From Neomicrococcus aestuarii (GTDB taxonomy: Bacteria; Actinomycetota; Actinomycetes; Actinomycetales; Micrococcaceae): DNA of 64,000 bases. This document shows positions 15,649 through 24,175 of the stretch, piece by piece. The position numbers were made by a program, and so were the translations under genes. Where the stretch lies: the NCBI RefSeq assembly GCF_014201135.1, contig NZ_JACHDR010000001.1, positions 1,488,001-1,552,000 of the forward strand, given 5' to 3'. The stretch's first letter is position 1, and the number at the start of each line of letters is the position of its first letter. Below the pieces are notes generated by a model. That model searched no databases. It saw nothing but the letters and a program-made list of their open reading frames with translations, and was not told the origin of the DNA.

Positions 15649-16803
15649 TCAGGTCGCTTGGCGTCCGGAGGATCGGCCGCTCAATTCATCTATCACTTTC
15701 CGCTCCTTCGAGTTGATGCCCCCGTCAATCTCGGCAATGACAACCGATGCGTCCAGGACGTCGGAAATCTCACCGTCGGTTTCGGAAAGGAGCAACCAGA
15801 CATCGTCCGGATCGAGGTCAACAACACTCGTAAGCCGCTCGTCGGCGATCTCGTGGCGCTCCCGCGCGAAGCGGATTAGGTGCCGTATCAGAAGCGCCTC
15901 GTCGTCGGATATCCGACCGTCTGCATTGATGACGAGCCAGGCAACCCAGAGTAGCAACTGCGGGTGGCGGCTGCGATCCATTAGGCGCTTCGCTACCTCT
16001 AGAACGCGAGCTTCGTTGCGAAAGACCGACTGAGCATGCTTTCCCGCAACCACCGTTGTCCCGCGGTTCAGGACCACAGCGAGAGGAATTCCGACAACTG
16101 GGATGCCAATCTTGATGAGATTCCGCTGTAGCAAGAACTTCCCGACCACCGGAAGGCCCCTGGCCGCGTTGAGAACGGCCCCAGAATAGAATCGCTTGAT
16201 CAGCGGCCGCATTAAGGCAGGCACTGCCTTATTAACGCCTTCGCGAACGAACTCGCCACTCTTGACGGTAAAGGCTACGCGAATGAGTTTCCAGAGATCC
16301 TCGGGATCGTCAACGTCCAGCGGTACGCCGTAGAGCACGGCGATGTCGTAGGCAAGTTTGAGCTGCAGCTGCGATAGATATGCGATGTCGACCATGACTG
16401 TGGCAATTCCCATAGGCACGGTCGCTGGCGAGGAACCGCCGACCGTCCCAATCGTTGCCGCGACGGTCGCCGTGTACGCGCTCGCAGAGAGCCCACCTTC
16501 AATGGCGGCGTATCTGGCCGCCATCTTGATCCGTTGGTCGACTATCGCGTCGGGCGGTACACCCTGATACTTGTCTTGGAAGTATTTCGCGTCGACCTTT
16601 TCCGCGTAACTTGTCAGTGACGTAGCAAGCAGCCTTGGAAACCAATTGCCATTCTTGATGTCCACGAAGTTGAGGCCTGCCACAAACTCGCGAATACTGT
16701 CCCGCTCCCGCTCAACGTCAGCTATATCCTCGGCAGTCGGAGTCTTGGCGTCGATTTCGGAGCCGTCGTCAGAGTTCAGCTCTGCGCGTGAGGAGTTAGA
16801 CAT
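15649..16803 (-). CDS. EcsC-like membrane-associated protein with TerB-like C-terminus
   Basis: 384 residues. The middle (about 95-160) has Gly/Ala-rich hydrophobic stretches (GGLSASAYTATVAATIGTVGGSSPATVPMGIATVMVDIAYLSQLQLKLAYDIAVLYG) resembling EcsC family proteins. The C-terminal 110 residues look like a TerB domain, with two acidic loop repeats (VINADGRISDDEALLIRHL and IAEIDGGINSKERKVIDEL). Function is unknown; TerB-like domains occur in stress and membrane-associated systems. The ATG at 16803 follows AAAGATGAG. It is a single-gene unit between the LysR and thiamine-binding-type genes. Confidence 0.6.
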   Translation of the reverse strand: MSNSSRAELNSDDGSEIDAKTPTAEDIADVERERDSIREFVAGLNFVDIKNGNWFPRLLATSLTSYAEKVDAKYFQDKYQGVPPDAIVDQRIKMAARYAAIEGGLSASAYTATVAATIGTVGGSSPATVPMGIATVMVDIAYLSQLQLKLAYDIAVLYGVPLDVDDPEDLWKLIRVAFTVKSGEFVREGVNKAVPALMRPLIKRFYSGAVLNAARGLPVVGKFLLQRNLIKIGIPVVGIPLAVVLNRGTTVVAGKHAQSVFRNEARVLEVAKRLMDRSRHPQLLLWVAWLVINADGRISDDEALLIRHLIRFARERHEIADERLTSVVDLDPDDVWLLLSETDGEISDVLDASVVIAEIDGGINSKERKVIDELSGRSSGRQAT

Positions 16804-16931
16804 GCACTCATCTTTCCATCGGGATCGAAATCTTCACACTGTTTCAAAAGCCGCCTAACAATGCGAGTCTCAAATATTGAATGGTGAGACGCTCCGAAGC
16901 TCTCAGTGTCCCTAGCTCACAGGAGACCGGT

Positions 16932-17237
16932 TCAAAGCTGCTCGCCGAGCGCCTTCTCGAGTCGCTCGATCTTTCCATCGAGCTCGCCGGTGTGGCCCGG
17001 ACGGATATCAGCCTTGAGCACCAATGACACTCTTCCCGAGTAACGGCCCACGGCTTCGGTCGCACGCTTGACCACATCCATCACCTCATCCCATTCCCCT
17101 TCGATCTCGGTGAACATGGACGAAGTGCGGTTCGGCAACCCGGAATCGCGGACAACGCGAACCGCGGCAGCGACGGCGTCGTGCACTGAACCGTCCGCAT
17201 CAGAGGTACTGGGGGCAACTGAGAAAGCAACAATCAT
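16932..17237 (-). CDS. MTH1187-family thiamine-binding protein
   Basis: 101-residue UPF0045/MTH1187 protein: MIVAFSVAPSTSDADGSVHDAVAAAVRVVRDSGL, then SMFTEIEGEWDEVMDVVKRATEAV and a C-terminal helix. Relatives form tetramers and bind hydroxymethylpyrimidine/thiamine. The ATG at 17237 has GGGGGA directly upstream and the homologous sequence begins there, so the longer open frame is not used. It is divergent from the amino-acid permease gene. Confidence 0.82.
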   Translation of the reverse strand: MIVAFSVAPSTSDADGSVHDAVAAAVRVVRDSGLPNRTSSMFTEIEGEWDEVMDVVKRATEAVGRYSGRVSLVLKADIRPGHTGELDGKIERLEKALGEQL

Positions 17238-17460
17238 TCCCCCAGCATGGCACTTCCGGGTGCCGTGAATGAACCGCGTGACACCGAAGTTCGTGCTCGA
17301 AAAGTGGCGTAAGCCGCAAGTTAGTGGAAAAATCGCTACGGCCCGCGTATGTGACACTCGTAAGACTGGCCTTCTATACGGCTTTTGCATCATCGTTAGT
17401 CAGCATCACTTCTACCCCTCATCAGTGCGCTCGCACCCGCCTCGCACGGAAAACAGGCTC

Positions 17461-18903
17461 ATGACCACCCCAACTTCTGAGGATCACCTCCAACGGCGCC
17501 TCAAGCTCCGGCACATTCGATTCATTGCGCTGGGCACCGCCATTGGAACCGGACTCTTTTACGGTTCTTCTGAGACCATTCAGGCCGCTGGTCCAGCGGT
17601 GCTGATCTCTTACATCATCGCCGGATTCGCCGTCTGGATTGTCATGCGCGCGCTCGGTGAGATGGCTGTTCGACACCCGGTTGCCGGTTCCTTCGCGAAC
17701 TACGCAGACCGTTTCATTGGACCGTACTGGGGATTCATCACGGGCTGGACGTTTACGTTCGAGATGATGGTGGTGGCCGTCGCGGATATGACCGCGGTGG
17801 GCAAGTACATGGGCTTCTGGTACCCGGATACTCCGGGCTGGATCTGGATGGTTGCAGCGTTGCTGATCATCGCAGCCCTCAACCTGTTGCGCGTGAGCGT
17901 CTTCGGCGAACTCGAGTTCTGGTTCACTTCCATCAAGATCACTGCCATCGTTGCCATGATTATTGGTGGCCTGTACCTGATTGTCTTCGGTATCAACATT
18001 GGTGGTCACCAGACCGGCGTTGAGAACCTTGTGGCCCACGATGGTTTCGCACCGTTCGGCGTCTGGGGCATCATCATGAGCCTTGGCATTGTGGTGTTCT
18101 CCTTCGGCGGCATGGAAACCCTCGGCATGACCGCGGGCGAGGCCGACGATCCCGAGCGCGCCATCCCGAAGGCTGTTAACACCGTGCCCGTCCGCATTCT
18201 GGTGTTCTATGTTCTGTCGATCGGCGTCATGTTGTGCCTGATTCCTTGGAACCAGATTGGCGTTGACGGTTCGCCGTTCGTTCAGGTCTTCGGACAGCTG
18301 GGGTTGCCCGCCGCCGAGCACGTCATGAACGGCGTGGTTCTAACCGCCGCGCTGTCCGCGATGAACGCCATTTTCTACGCCGGAACGCGCACCATGTACG
18401 GTCTTGCCGAGCAGGGCCAGGCACCTAAGTCCTTCTTACACACCACTCGCGACGGCATTCCGTTGGTTCCGGTCTTCATCATCGTCGCTGTCATCGCCTT
18501 GGGCCTGGTCGCCTACTTCATCATCCCGGACGCGTTGTTCTTGGTGGTGGCCTCGATCGCCACCTTCGCCACCGTGACCACGTGGATCATGATCCTGATT
18601 TCTCACCACCGCATGCGTCGAGAACTTCAGGCTGCCGGTGCCGCCAGCACGTCTTTCCAGCTCCCAGGATGGCCTTACCTCAACTACATCGCGATCGCCT
18701 TCATGGTGGGCGTCATGGTGATCCTTGCGTTCTCCGCAGCGGGTCGCACGGCCCTCATTGTGGGCTTGTCGTGGATGGCTCTGCTGACGTTGGCGTACTT
18801 CTTCTGGCTTCCGAAATCCGCACGTCAACGAGTCGAGTTGGAGCCGCTGGAGTGGCAGGATGAAAAGAAGACGCTGGACCGTCAGGACTCGCGTCCCGAG
18901 TAA
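17461..18903 (+). CDS. APC-family amino-acid permease (GABA/proline permease type)
   Basis: 480-residue amino-acid:H+ symporter of the AAT subfamily. The N-terminal signature LKLRHIRFIALGTAIGTGLFYGSSETIQAAGPAVLISYIIAG is the typical first segment, and GEMAVRHPVAGSFANYADRF follows. About 12 membrane segments are present. The ATG at 17461 matches the family N-terminus; the frame is open upstream without family sequence. It precedes pta by 32 bp on the same strand. Substrate among GABA, proline or aromatic amino acids cannot be told from sequence alone. Confidence 0.85.
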   Translation: MTTPTSEDHLQRRLKLRHIRFIALGTAIGTGLFYGSSETIQAAGPAVLISYIIAGFAVWIVMRALGEMAVRHPVAGSFANYADRFIGPYWGFITGWTFTFEMMVVAVADMTAVGKYMGFWYPDTPGWIWMVAALLIIAALNLLRVSVFGELEFWFTSIKITAIVAMIIGGLYLIVFGINIGGHQTGVENLVAHDGFAPFGVWGIIMSLGIVVFSFGGMETLGMTAGEADDPERAIPKAVNTVPVRILVFYVLSIGVMLCLIPWNQIGVDGSPFVQVFGQLGLPAAEHVMNGVVLTAALSAMNAIFYAGTRTMYGLAEQGQAPKSFLHTTRDGIPLVPVFIIVAVIALGLVAYFIIPDALFLVVASIATFATVTTWIMILISHHRMRRELQAAGAASTSFQLPGWPYLNYIAIAFMVGVMVILAFSAAGRTALIVGLSWMALLTLAYFFWLPKSARQRVELEPLEWQDEKKTLDRQDSRPE

Positions 18904-18935
18904 TCACCTCTTATGAGTAGTCGGTAAGGATTCGA

Positions 18936-21008
18936 ATGGCCCGCGGAATTTACATCAGTGCAACAACGTCCCCTTCTGGAAAGTCTCTGATTTCTCTGGG
19001 CCTCGCGGATCTTTTGCACCGCCATGCGGACAAGATCGGTTTCTTCCGCCCCATCACGGAGGCGGCGAACCTCGACGAAGATCCCATTGTCCGCATGGTG
19101 GCATCCGCCTTTGAGCTTCCGATCACTCGAGCCCGCGCTGGCATGACGCGCACGGAGAGCCGCGAGTTGATCGTGTCCGGTCAAACGGATGAGATCTACT
19201 CGCGCTCTCTTGAGGTTTTTGAGTCCATCGCCGAAGAGTGCGATGTTGTCATTGTTGAGGGCACCGACCTCACGGGCCACGACTTCGCGGTGGAATTTGA
19301 TCTAAACGCCCGCTTGGCCAATCATCTGGGTTGCCACGTGGTGGGCGTCGTGAACGCGCACGGACTCACGGTTGATGAAGCTGTGGATGCTATCGACGTC
19401 GCACGCTCCTCCTTCTACGACGAAAAAGTCTCGCTGCTGTCCATGATCGTGAACCGTGCGAACGCTTCGGAAGCTGCAGCACTTCAGGAAAAAGCTCGGC
19501 CAGGTCTGCACAACCGCAAGGTGTACGTGATCCCCGAGATTGAGGAGATCGTCAACCCCACCGTTGGTGAGATCGCGTCCACTCTCGATGCCCAGCTCAT
19601 TGCCGGCGCCCCCCTGCTGGATCGCGAGGTCAAGCATGTGCTGGTTGCGGCGATGAATGTGGGCTACTTCTTGGAACGCCTGCGAGATGAAGCGTTCATC
19701 ATTACCCCGGCAGACCGATCTGACATCCTCACCACCGCTATCGCAACCTCGCGGACGCCGTCGTTCCCTGCAACGTCCGGCATCCTGCTCACCGGCCCGC
19801 GCCCCGTGGAAGACTCCGTGCTGCCACTCCTCGCGGAGGCGCCGTTCCCGGTGTTCACTTCCGTCGAGGACACCTACACGAGCGCGCACAAGGTGTGGGA
19901 CGTGCGAGGCGAGCTGTCGAGCGGACAGCCGCGCAAGGTAGCGGCCGCGTTGGGCCAGTGGTACAAATCCATCGACGAAGCTGAACTGCTCGAACGCATG
20001 CACTTGCCCGCACCCACCACCATGACTCCGTTACGCTTCCTGCACGGGCTGATCGAGCGTGCCCGTAAGGCTCAACAGCGCATCGTGTTGCCCGAGAGCG
20101 AGGATGTGCGCATTCTTGAGGCCGCCGAAATCATTCACCGCCGCGGCATTTGCGAGCTCGTGATCTTGGGCGATCTCAAGCAGGTCCGCGAACTCTCCAA
20201 CCAGCACGGCTTCGACCTGTCCGGTATCGAGATTATCGATCCGTCCAAGAGCGAGCACCTCGAAAACTTCGCTCAAGAGTACGCCCGACTGCGAGCCCAT
20301 AAGGGAGTCAGCATCGAGCAGGCTCGTGAGCGCATGCTCGAACGTTCCTACTTCGGCACCATGATGGTTCACTTGGGACTCGCGGATGGCATGGTGTCAG
20401 GCGCGGCCCACACCACTGCGAACACCATTCGACCGTCCCTTGAGTTCATCAAGACGCGCCCCGGCGTGAAGATCGTGTCGTCCGTATTCCTGATGCTGCT
20501 TGAGGACCGAGTGTTGGTCTACGGTGACTGCGCTGTGAACCCGGAACCGAATGCCGAGCAGCTTGCTGACATCGCGGTGGCTTCCGCTGCCACAGCACGC
20601 CAGTTCGGGGTGGAGCCTCGTGTAGCGATGCTGTCCTACTCCACCGGTACTTCTGGTTCCGGAGGTGCGGTGGATGACGTGCGCGCGGCGACCGAACTGG
20701 TGCGTGATTTGGCCCCGGATTTGGCGGTGGATGGTCCTATTCAGTACGACGCCGCTGTGGATGCGTCGATCGGTGCGTCTAAGTTGCCGGGTTCCTCCGT
20801 CGCGGGACAAGCCACCGTGTTTGTGTTCCCCGATCTGAACACTGGCAACAACACCTACAAGGCGGTCCAGCAGTCTGCTGGCGCCGTGGCTGTTGGCCCG
20901 ATCTTGCAGGGCCTCAACAAGGCCGTTAATGATCTCTCGCGCGGCTGCACCGTGGAGGACATCGTCAACACCGTTGCCATCACGGCTATCCAAGCTCAGG
21001 AGTCCTAA
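18936..21008 (+). CDS. pta: Phosphate acetyltransferase
   Basis: 690-residue long-form Pta, converting acetyl-CoA and phosphate to acetyl phosphate. The N-terminal P-loop-like domain starts MARGIYISATTSPSGKSLISLGLA; a DRTGG domain lies about residues 215-325; the catalytic PTA_PTB domain runs from about 365 to the end (GMVSGAAHTTANTIRPSLEFI, SYSTGTSGSG, FPDLNTGNNTYKAVQQSAGA). AAGGA lies four bases before the ATG. The stop overlaps the ackA start by one base (TAATG), so the two are translationally coupled. Confidence 0.96.
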   Translation: MARGIYISATTSPSGKSLISLGLADLLHRHADKIGFFRPITEAANLDEDPIVRMVASAFELPITRARAGMTRTESRELIVSGQTDEIYSRSLEVFESIAEECDVVIVEGTDLTGHDFAVEFDLNARLANHLGCHVVGVVNAHGLTVDEAVDAIDVARSSFYDEKVSLLSMIVNRANASEAAALQEKARPGLHNRKVYVIPEIEEIVNPTVGEIASTLDAQLIAGAPLLDREVKHVLVAAMNVGYFLERLRDEAFIITPADRSDILTTAIATSRTPSFPATSGILLTGPRPVEDSVLPLLAEAPFPVFTSVEDTYTSAHKVWDVRGELSSGQPRKVAAALGQWYKSIDEAELLERMHLPAPTTMTPLRFLHGLIERARKAQQRIVLPESEDVRILEAAEIIHRRGICELVILGDLKQVRELSNQHGFDLSGIEIIDPSKSEHLENFAQEYARLRAHKGVSIEQARERMLERSYFGTMMVHLGLADGMVSGAAHTTANTIRPSLEFIKTRPGVKIVSSVFLMLLEDRVLVYGDCAVNPEPNAEQLADIAVASAATARQFGVEPRVAMLSYSTGTSGSGGAVDDVRAATELVRDLAPDLAVDGPIQYDAAVDASIGASKLPGSSVAGQATVFVFPDLNTGNNTYKAVQQSAGAVAVGPILQGLNKAVNDLSRGCTVEDIVNTVAITAIQAQES
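20743..20755 (+). repeat. Repeat copy 5, AGTACGACGCCGC
   Basis: Copy with C at the variable position, inside pta, read Q-Y-D-A-A. Confidence 0.65.
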
Positions 21009-22135
21009 TGCTCATTCTGGTCATCAATTCCGGTTCGTCTTCCCTGAAGTATCAGGTTCTGGACACTGCTACAGACGAGGTTCTGACGTCCGGACTCGTG
21101 GAACGCATCGGCGCTTCCGAGATCAAGGATCACGGCCAGGCACTTGACCTGGTCGCGGAAAGCGTGAGCGAGATCTTGGGCGATCGTGAGATCGATGGCG
21201 TTGGGCACCGCGTTGTTCACGGCGGCGAACGCTTCTCCAAGCCAGTGCTGATAAATCCCGAAATCACGCGAGCCATCGAACGTCTAGCTCCCCTTGCACC
21301 GCTGCATAATCCGGCCGCGGTCCTAGGCATTCGGGCAATCACCGCTAAGTGGCCGCACTTGCCGCAGGTTGCTGTCTTCGACACCGCCTTCCACCGCACA
21401 ATGCCCGAACACGTCTGGCGTTACGCGGTTCCCGACGAGCTGTACTCGCGCTATGGCGTCCGCCGATACGGATTCCATGGCACTAGCCATGACCTTGTCA
21501 CCGGGCTGGCCGCCGACTACCTGGGTATCGATCGCCAAAACTTCAACGCCGTCATTTGCCATCTCGGAAACGGTGCGTCCGCTACGGCCATCAAGAACGG
21601 CGAGTCCGTGGACACTTCCATGGGGTACACGCCTCTTGAAGGGCTCGTCATGGGGACCCGTTCAGGAGACCTTGACCCGTCTATCGTGACCCAGCTGGTC
21701 ATGCGTGGGGCTTTCACGGCGGCGGAACTGGACACCATCCTGAACAAGCAGTCCGGTCTCTTGGCGTTAGCTGGCGATGCAGACATGCGTGCGGTTACGG
21801 AAGGCGCCGCAGCCGGAGACGAGCACGCCGAACTGGCGCTCACCTCGGCCTCTTACCGATTATCTAAGTACATTGCCGGTTATCACGTGGCCGTAGGTGG
21901 CGCTCAAGCGATCGTTTTCACGGCGGGAATTGGCGAAAACTCCATTGTCTTCCGCGAGCGCGTCTGCGCTCCGTTGGAAGTTTTGGGTGTTCGGCTCGAT
22001 CCCGAGCTCAATGCTGTCCGCTCAGGCGAAGTTCGACGAATCTCCACCGAAGACTCCGCAATTACCGTGCTGGTAGCCCCAACGAACGAAGAATCTGCTA
22101 TCGCTCGGGCAGCAGAAAAGCTCATCCGCGGCTAA
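21008..22135 (+). CDS. ackA: Acetate kinase
   Basis: 375-residue AckA, interconverting acetyl phosphate and ADP with acetate and ATP. Signature residues are LVINSGSSSLKYQ at the N-terminus, HRVVHGGERF, RRYGFHGTSHDLV with the catalytic His/Asn region, NAVICHLGNGASATAI, and VFTAGIGENS. It is coupled to pta by the TAATG overlap and followed by a strong terminator. With pta it runs overflow acetate production or, in reverse, acetate use. Length is slightly below the usual 400. Confidence 0.96.
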   Translation: MLILVINSGSSSLKYQVLDTATDEVLTSGLVERIGASEIKDHGQALDLVAESVSEILGDREIDGVGHRVVHGGERFSKPVLINPEITRAIERLAPLAPLHNPAAVLGIRAITAKWPHLPQVAVFDTAFHRTMPEHVWRYAVPDELYSRYGVRRYGFHGTSHDLVTGLAADYLGIDRQNFNAVICHLGNGASATAIKNGESVDTSMGYTPLEGLVMGTRSGDLDPSIVTQLVMRGAFTAAELDTILNKQSGLLALAGDADMRAVTEGAAAGDEHAELALTSASYRLSKYIAGYHVAVGGAQAIVFTAGIGENSIVFRERVCAPLEVLGVRLDPELNAVRSGEVRRISTEDSAITVLVAPTNEESAIARAAEKLIRG

Positions 22136-22143
22136 CACCGCGT

Positions 22144-22184
22144 GCGGCGCCATCGCTCCCACATGAAGATGGCGCCGCGTTTTT
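22144..22184 (+). terminator. Terminator of pta-ackA
   Basis: Perfect 11-bp GC-rich inverted repeat (22144-22154 and 22168-22178) followed by T5. Confidence 0.88.
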
Positions 22185-22310
22185 CCTTGCTCTTATCTCT
22201 CGTCTCTCTTTTCAGTTTTCAATCCGCGATCGTGTCAGCAACCTTTTAGACGCACCGCACAAGTCATAGCCCTCCCCACCCCTGCGCCGCGCTTCGACAA
22301 AGATGGCTGG

Positions 22311-23834
22311 TCAGACGGTGAGCGCTAACTGCTCCGGCTTCTCCGGATGGAAAAACACGTTCCTCAACAGTCGCTGGTTTGGGTCCACTGCAAGAGGTGG
22401 CTTCCAGAAGGGAACACCCGAGCGCATGTCGATCGTCCACTCAGTTTCGTGCACCACGTGGTGGTGGAACGAGCAAACTAGTGCGGCATTCTCGAGAGTC
22501 GTTACTCCCCCGCGAGAGTATTCGTGCACATGGTGGGCTTGGCATTTATCCATTCCCGTCTGACATCCAGGAAAGGTGCATCCCCTATCCCGGGCATAGA
22601 GAATCTTGCGTTGTTCTGCGCTGAAGAGGCGCGCCCGGTTACCGGCGTCAACCACTTGGGACCCTGATCCTAAAACGACCGGCAACAGGTCGGCGTTACA
22701 CGCAAGCTGCCGGATCACCCGAGGATTAATAGGGCCAGAGTGGACTGCATCCGAACGAAACAACCGGTCCGAAGCTTTGAGGTCCCTCTCGAGGCTCTCG
22801 TGATCAATGTTCACCATGACCTGCGGTTGGTAGCCGCCGTGAATAGAGAACTTTCCGGTCTGAAGCCCGACGGTGAGCGCGTGAATCGCGCCGTCTAGCC
22901 GCTTCTGACCCAACGAACGTTTGTCTTTCGGTGGTTCCACCGCTTTCCCGTTCTCATCACGCGCCGTTGCCGCAGGCTCTAAAGGTTCATCGCCAACGGC
23001 AGCGTCCTTGAGCTCATGGTTCTTCGTGCGCGGATTGACTTCCGGAGCAATGGCGGTCAGAAGGACCTCGTGTTGCAAATCATCCACGCGCATCAGCCAC
23101 TGATGAAAGCCAAACTTTTTGCCCTGATAGAAAGCTCCCTGATACTGCTGCCGAACTTCTTCCGACGGGAGCACTCCCATCGAATGAATGCGAGCTTCCC
23201 AGACTTTGATTGCGCGACAAACGGCCGCCGGCGTACCTGTTTCGGCAGTCTTAATGAGTCCGGACTCGATGCGATCCGTCATCACGGCTGCTTCGTCGTC
23301 GTTCTCACTAATTTGCTTGATAGGAGCCTGCAAGTTCCCCAACGAAGTAATGATCCGCGCCGCGGCGTCCACGCCAACTGCGCCGCTCTGAAATGCATCC
23401 CTGACAAACGGATGTGCAATCGCCACATCACCGTCAACGCTTTCCACCGGGGTGATCGCCCTCGCGACGGTCAGCCACCGCCGAACCTCGGCTGGTGAAA
23501 TATGCATCACCTGAGAGAGCCGCTCTTCCACACTCCGAAACCGAGTACGAGACGTCGAGATCTTTCCGGCTTGCAGCGCTGCAATATCGGCTTCCATGCG
23601 GGATGCCAGCGCGACCTTAGCGCGATCGACGTGGTGCGTCAGCAACTGAAGATTCCGCGCAAGTGTTTCAAGTTCTGACAACGATGTGGGAATTAGCGTG
23701 AGCGCTTCCGCATGGGAGGCCAGTTGGCTTTGCATGAGACGAGTGTCTTCAAGAAGCCTCGATACCGATTGCTCGGTCGCATCGTAGGAATCAGCGAGTG
23801 CCGCTGACGCTTGGACAGAACATGAAGCGTTCAT
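22311..23834 (-). CDS. DUF222 protein with C-terminal HNH nuclease domain
   Basis: 507 residues. The N-terminal DUF222 helical domain spans about residues 30-330, with SLSELETLARNLQLLTHHVDRAKVALASRMEAD. The HNH part is CTFPGCQTGMDKCQAHHVHEYSRGGVTTLENAALVCSFHHHVVHE, with two CxxC-type zinc pairs and the HH catalytic motif. Such genes are multicopy in actinobacteria; a link to mobile elements is suspected but function is unknown. TATGCT (23846-23841) ends six bases before the ATG at 23834, giving a leaderless start and excluding the longer open frame. Confidence 0.82.
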   Translation of the reverse strand: MNASCSVQASAALADSYDATEQSVSRLLEDTRLMQSQLASHAEALTLIPTSLSELETLARNLQLLTHHVDRAKVALASRMEADIAALQAGKISTSRTRFRSVEERLSQVMHISPAEVRRWLTVARAITPVESVDGDVAIAHPFVRDAFQSGAVGVDAAARIITSLGNLQAPIKQISENDDEAAVMTDRIESGLIKTAETGTPAAVCRAIKVWEARIHSMGVLPSEEVRQQYQGAFYQGKKFGFHQWLMRVDDLQHEVLLTAIAPEVNPRTKNHELKDAAVGDEPLEPAATARDENGKAVEPPKDKRSLGQKRLDGAIHALTVGLQTGKFSIHGGYQPQVMVNIDHESLERDLKASDRLFRSDAVHSGPINPRVIRQLACNADLLPVVLGSGSQVVDAGNRARLFSAEQRKILYARDRGCTFPGCQTGMDKCQAHHVHEYSRGGVTTLENAALVCSFHHHVVHETEWTIDMRSGVPFWKPPLAVDPNQRLLRNVFFHPEKPEQLALTV

Positions 23835-24175
23835 GAATCCAGCATAGTAACTATCTACGATAAATAGAAGAGATAAGAGTAAATGTGAATAACCGTGTCG
23901 CTTCGCAAGCGAGAGCCCGAGATCCACAGAATTAGTGTACAAATCCGGCATAGCGCGGAGCGTGGGAAACATCGGGTGATGAGATGAGTCCAGTAGACCT
24001 GCTCCGCACCCTTGCATAGAACAGATATTCGACATACAGTAAACGAGCGGGAACATCCTCGGTGGAACGAGATCCATCGACCTAGGCGCCGCACCAAAGT
24101 CGGATAAGTCGGGAAATCGGGAGGTACTCGTGATGCGCATCACCCAAAAGACTCAAAGTCAGGCAGAATAGTGAA
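23835..24175. other. Gene-free divergent promoter region
   Basis: 341 bases of lower GC without a credible gene. It carries the -10 of the DUF222 gene at its left end (minus strand, 23846-23841) and the CRP-type palindrome and -10 of the dipeptide ABC gene at its right end. I see nothing structured in the middle. Confidence 0.5.
24130..24143. promoter_or_regulatory. CRP/GlxR-type site of the dipeptide ABC gene
   Basis: GTGATGCGCATCAC is a perfect 14-bp palindrome containing GTGA-N6-TCAC. A -10 (CAGAAT, 24164-24169) puts transcription start at the ATG (24176), so the centre of the site is at about -40, a class II activator position. Confidence 0.58.

Noticed and set aside
22311-24143. DUF222/HNH gene as a mobile element or with a 610-residue product
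   Set aside because: No transposase, terminal repeats or target duplications are seen. The long N-terminal extension crosses the -10 of the real start at 23834.
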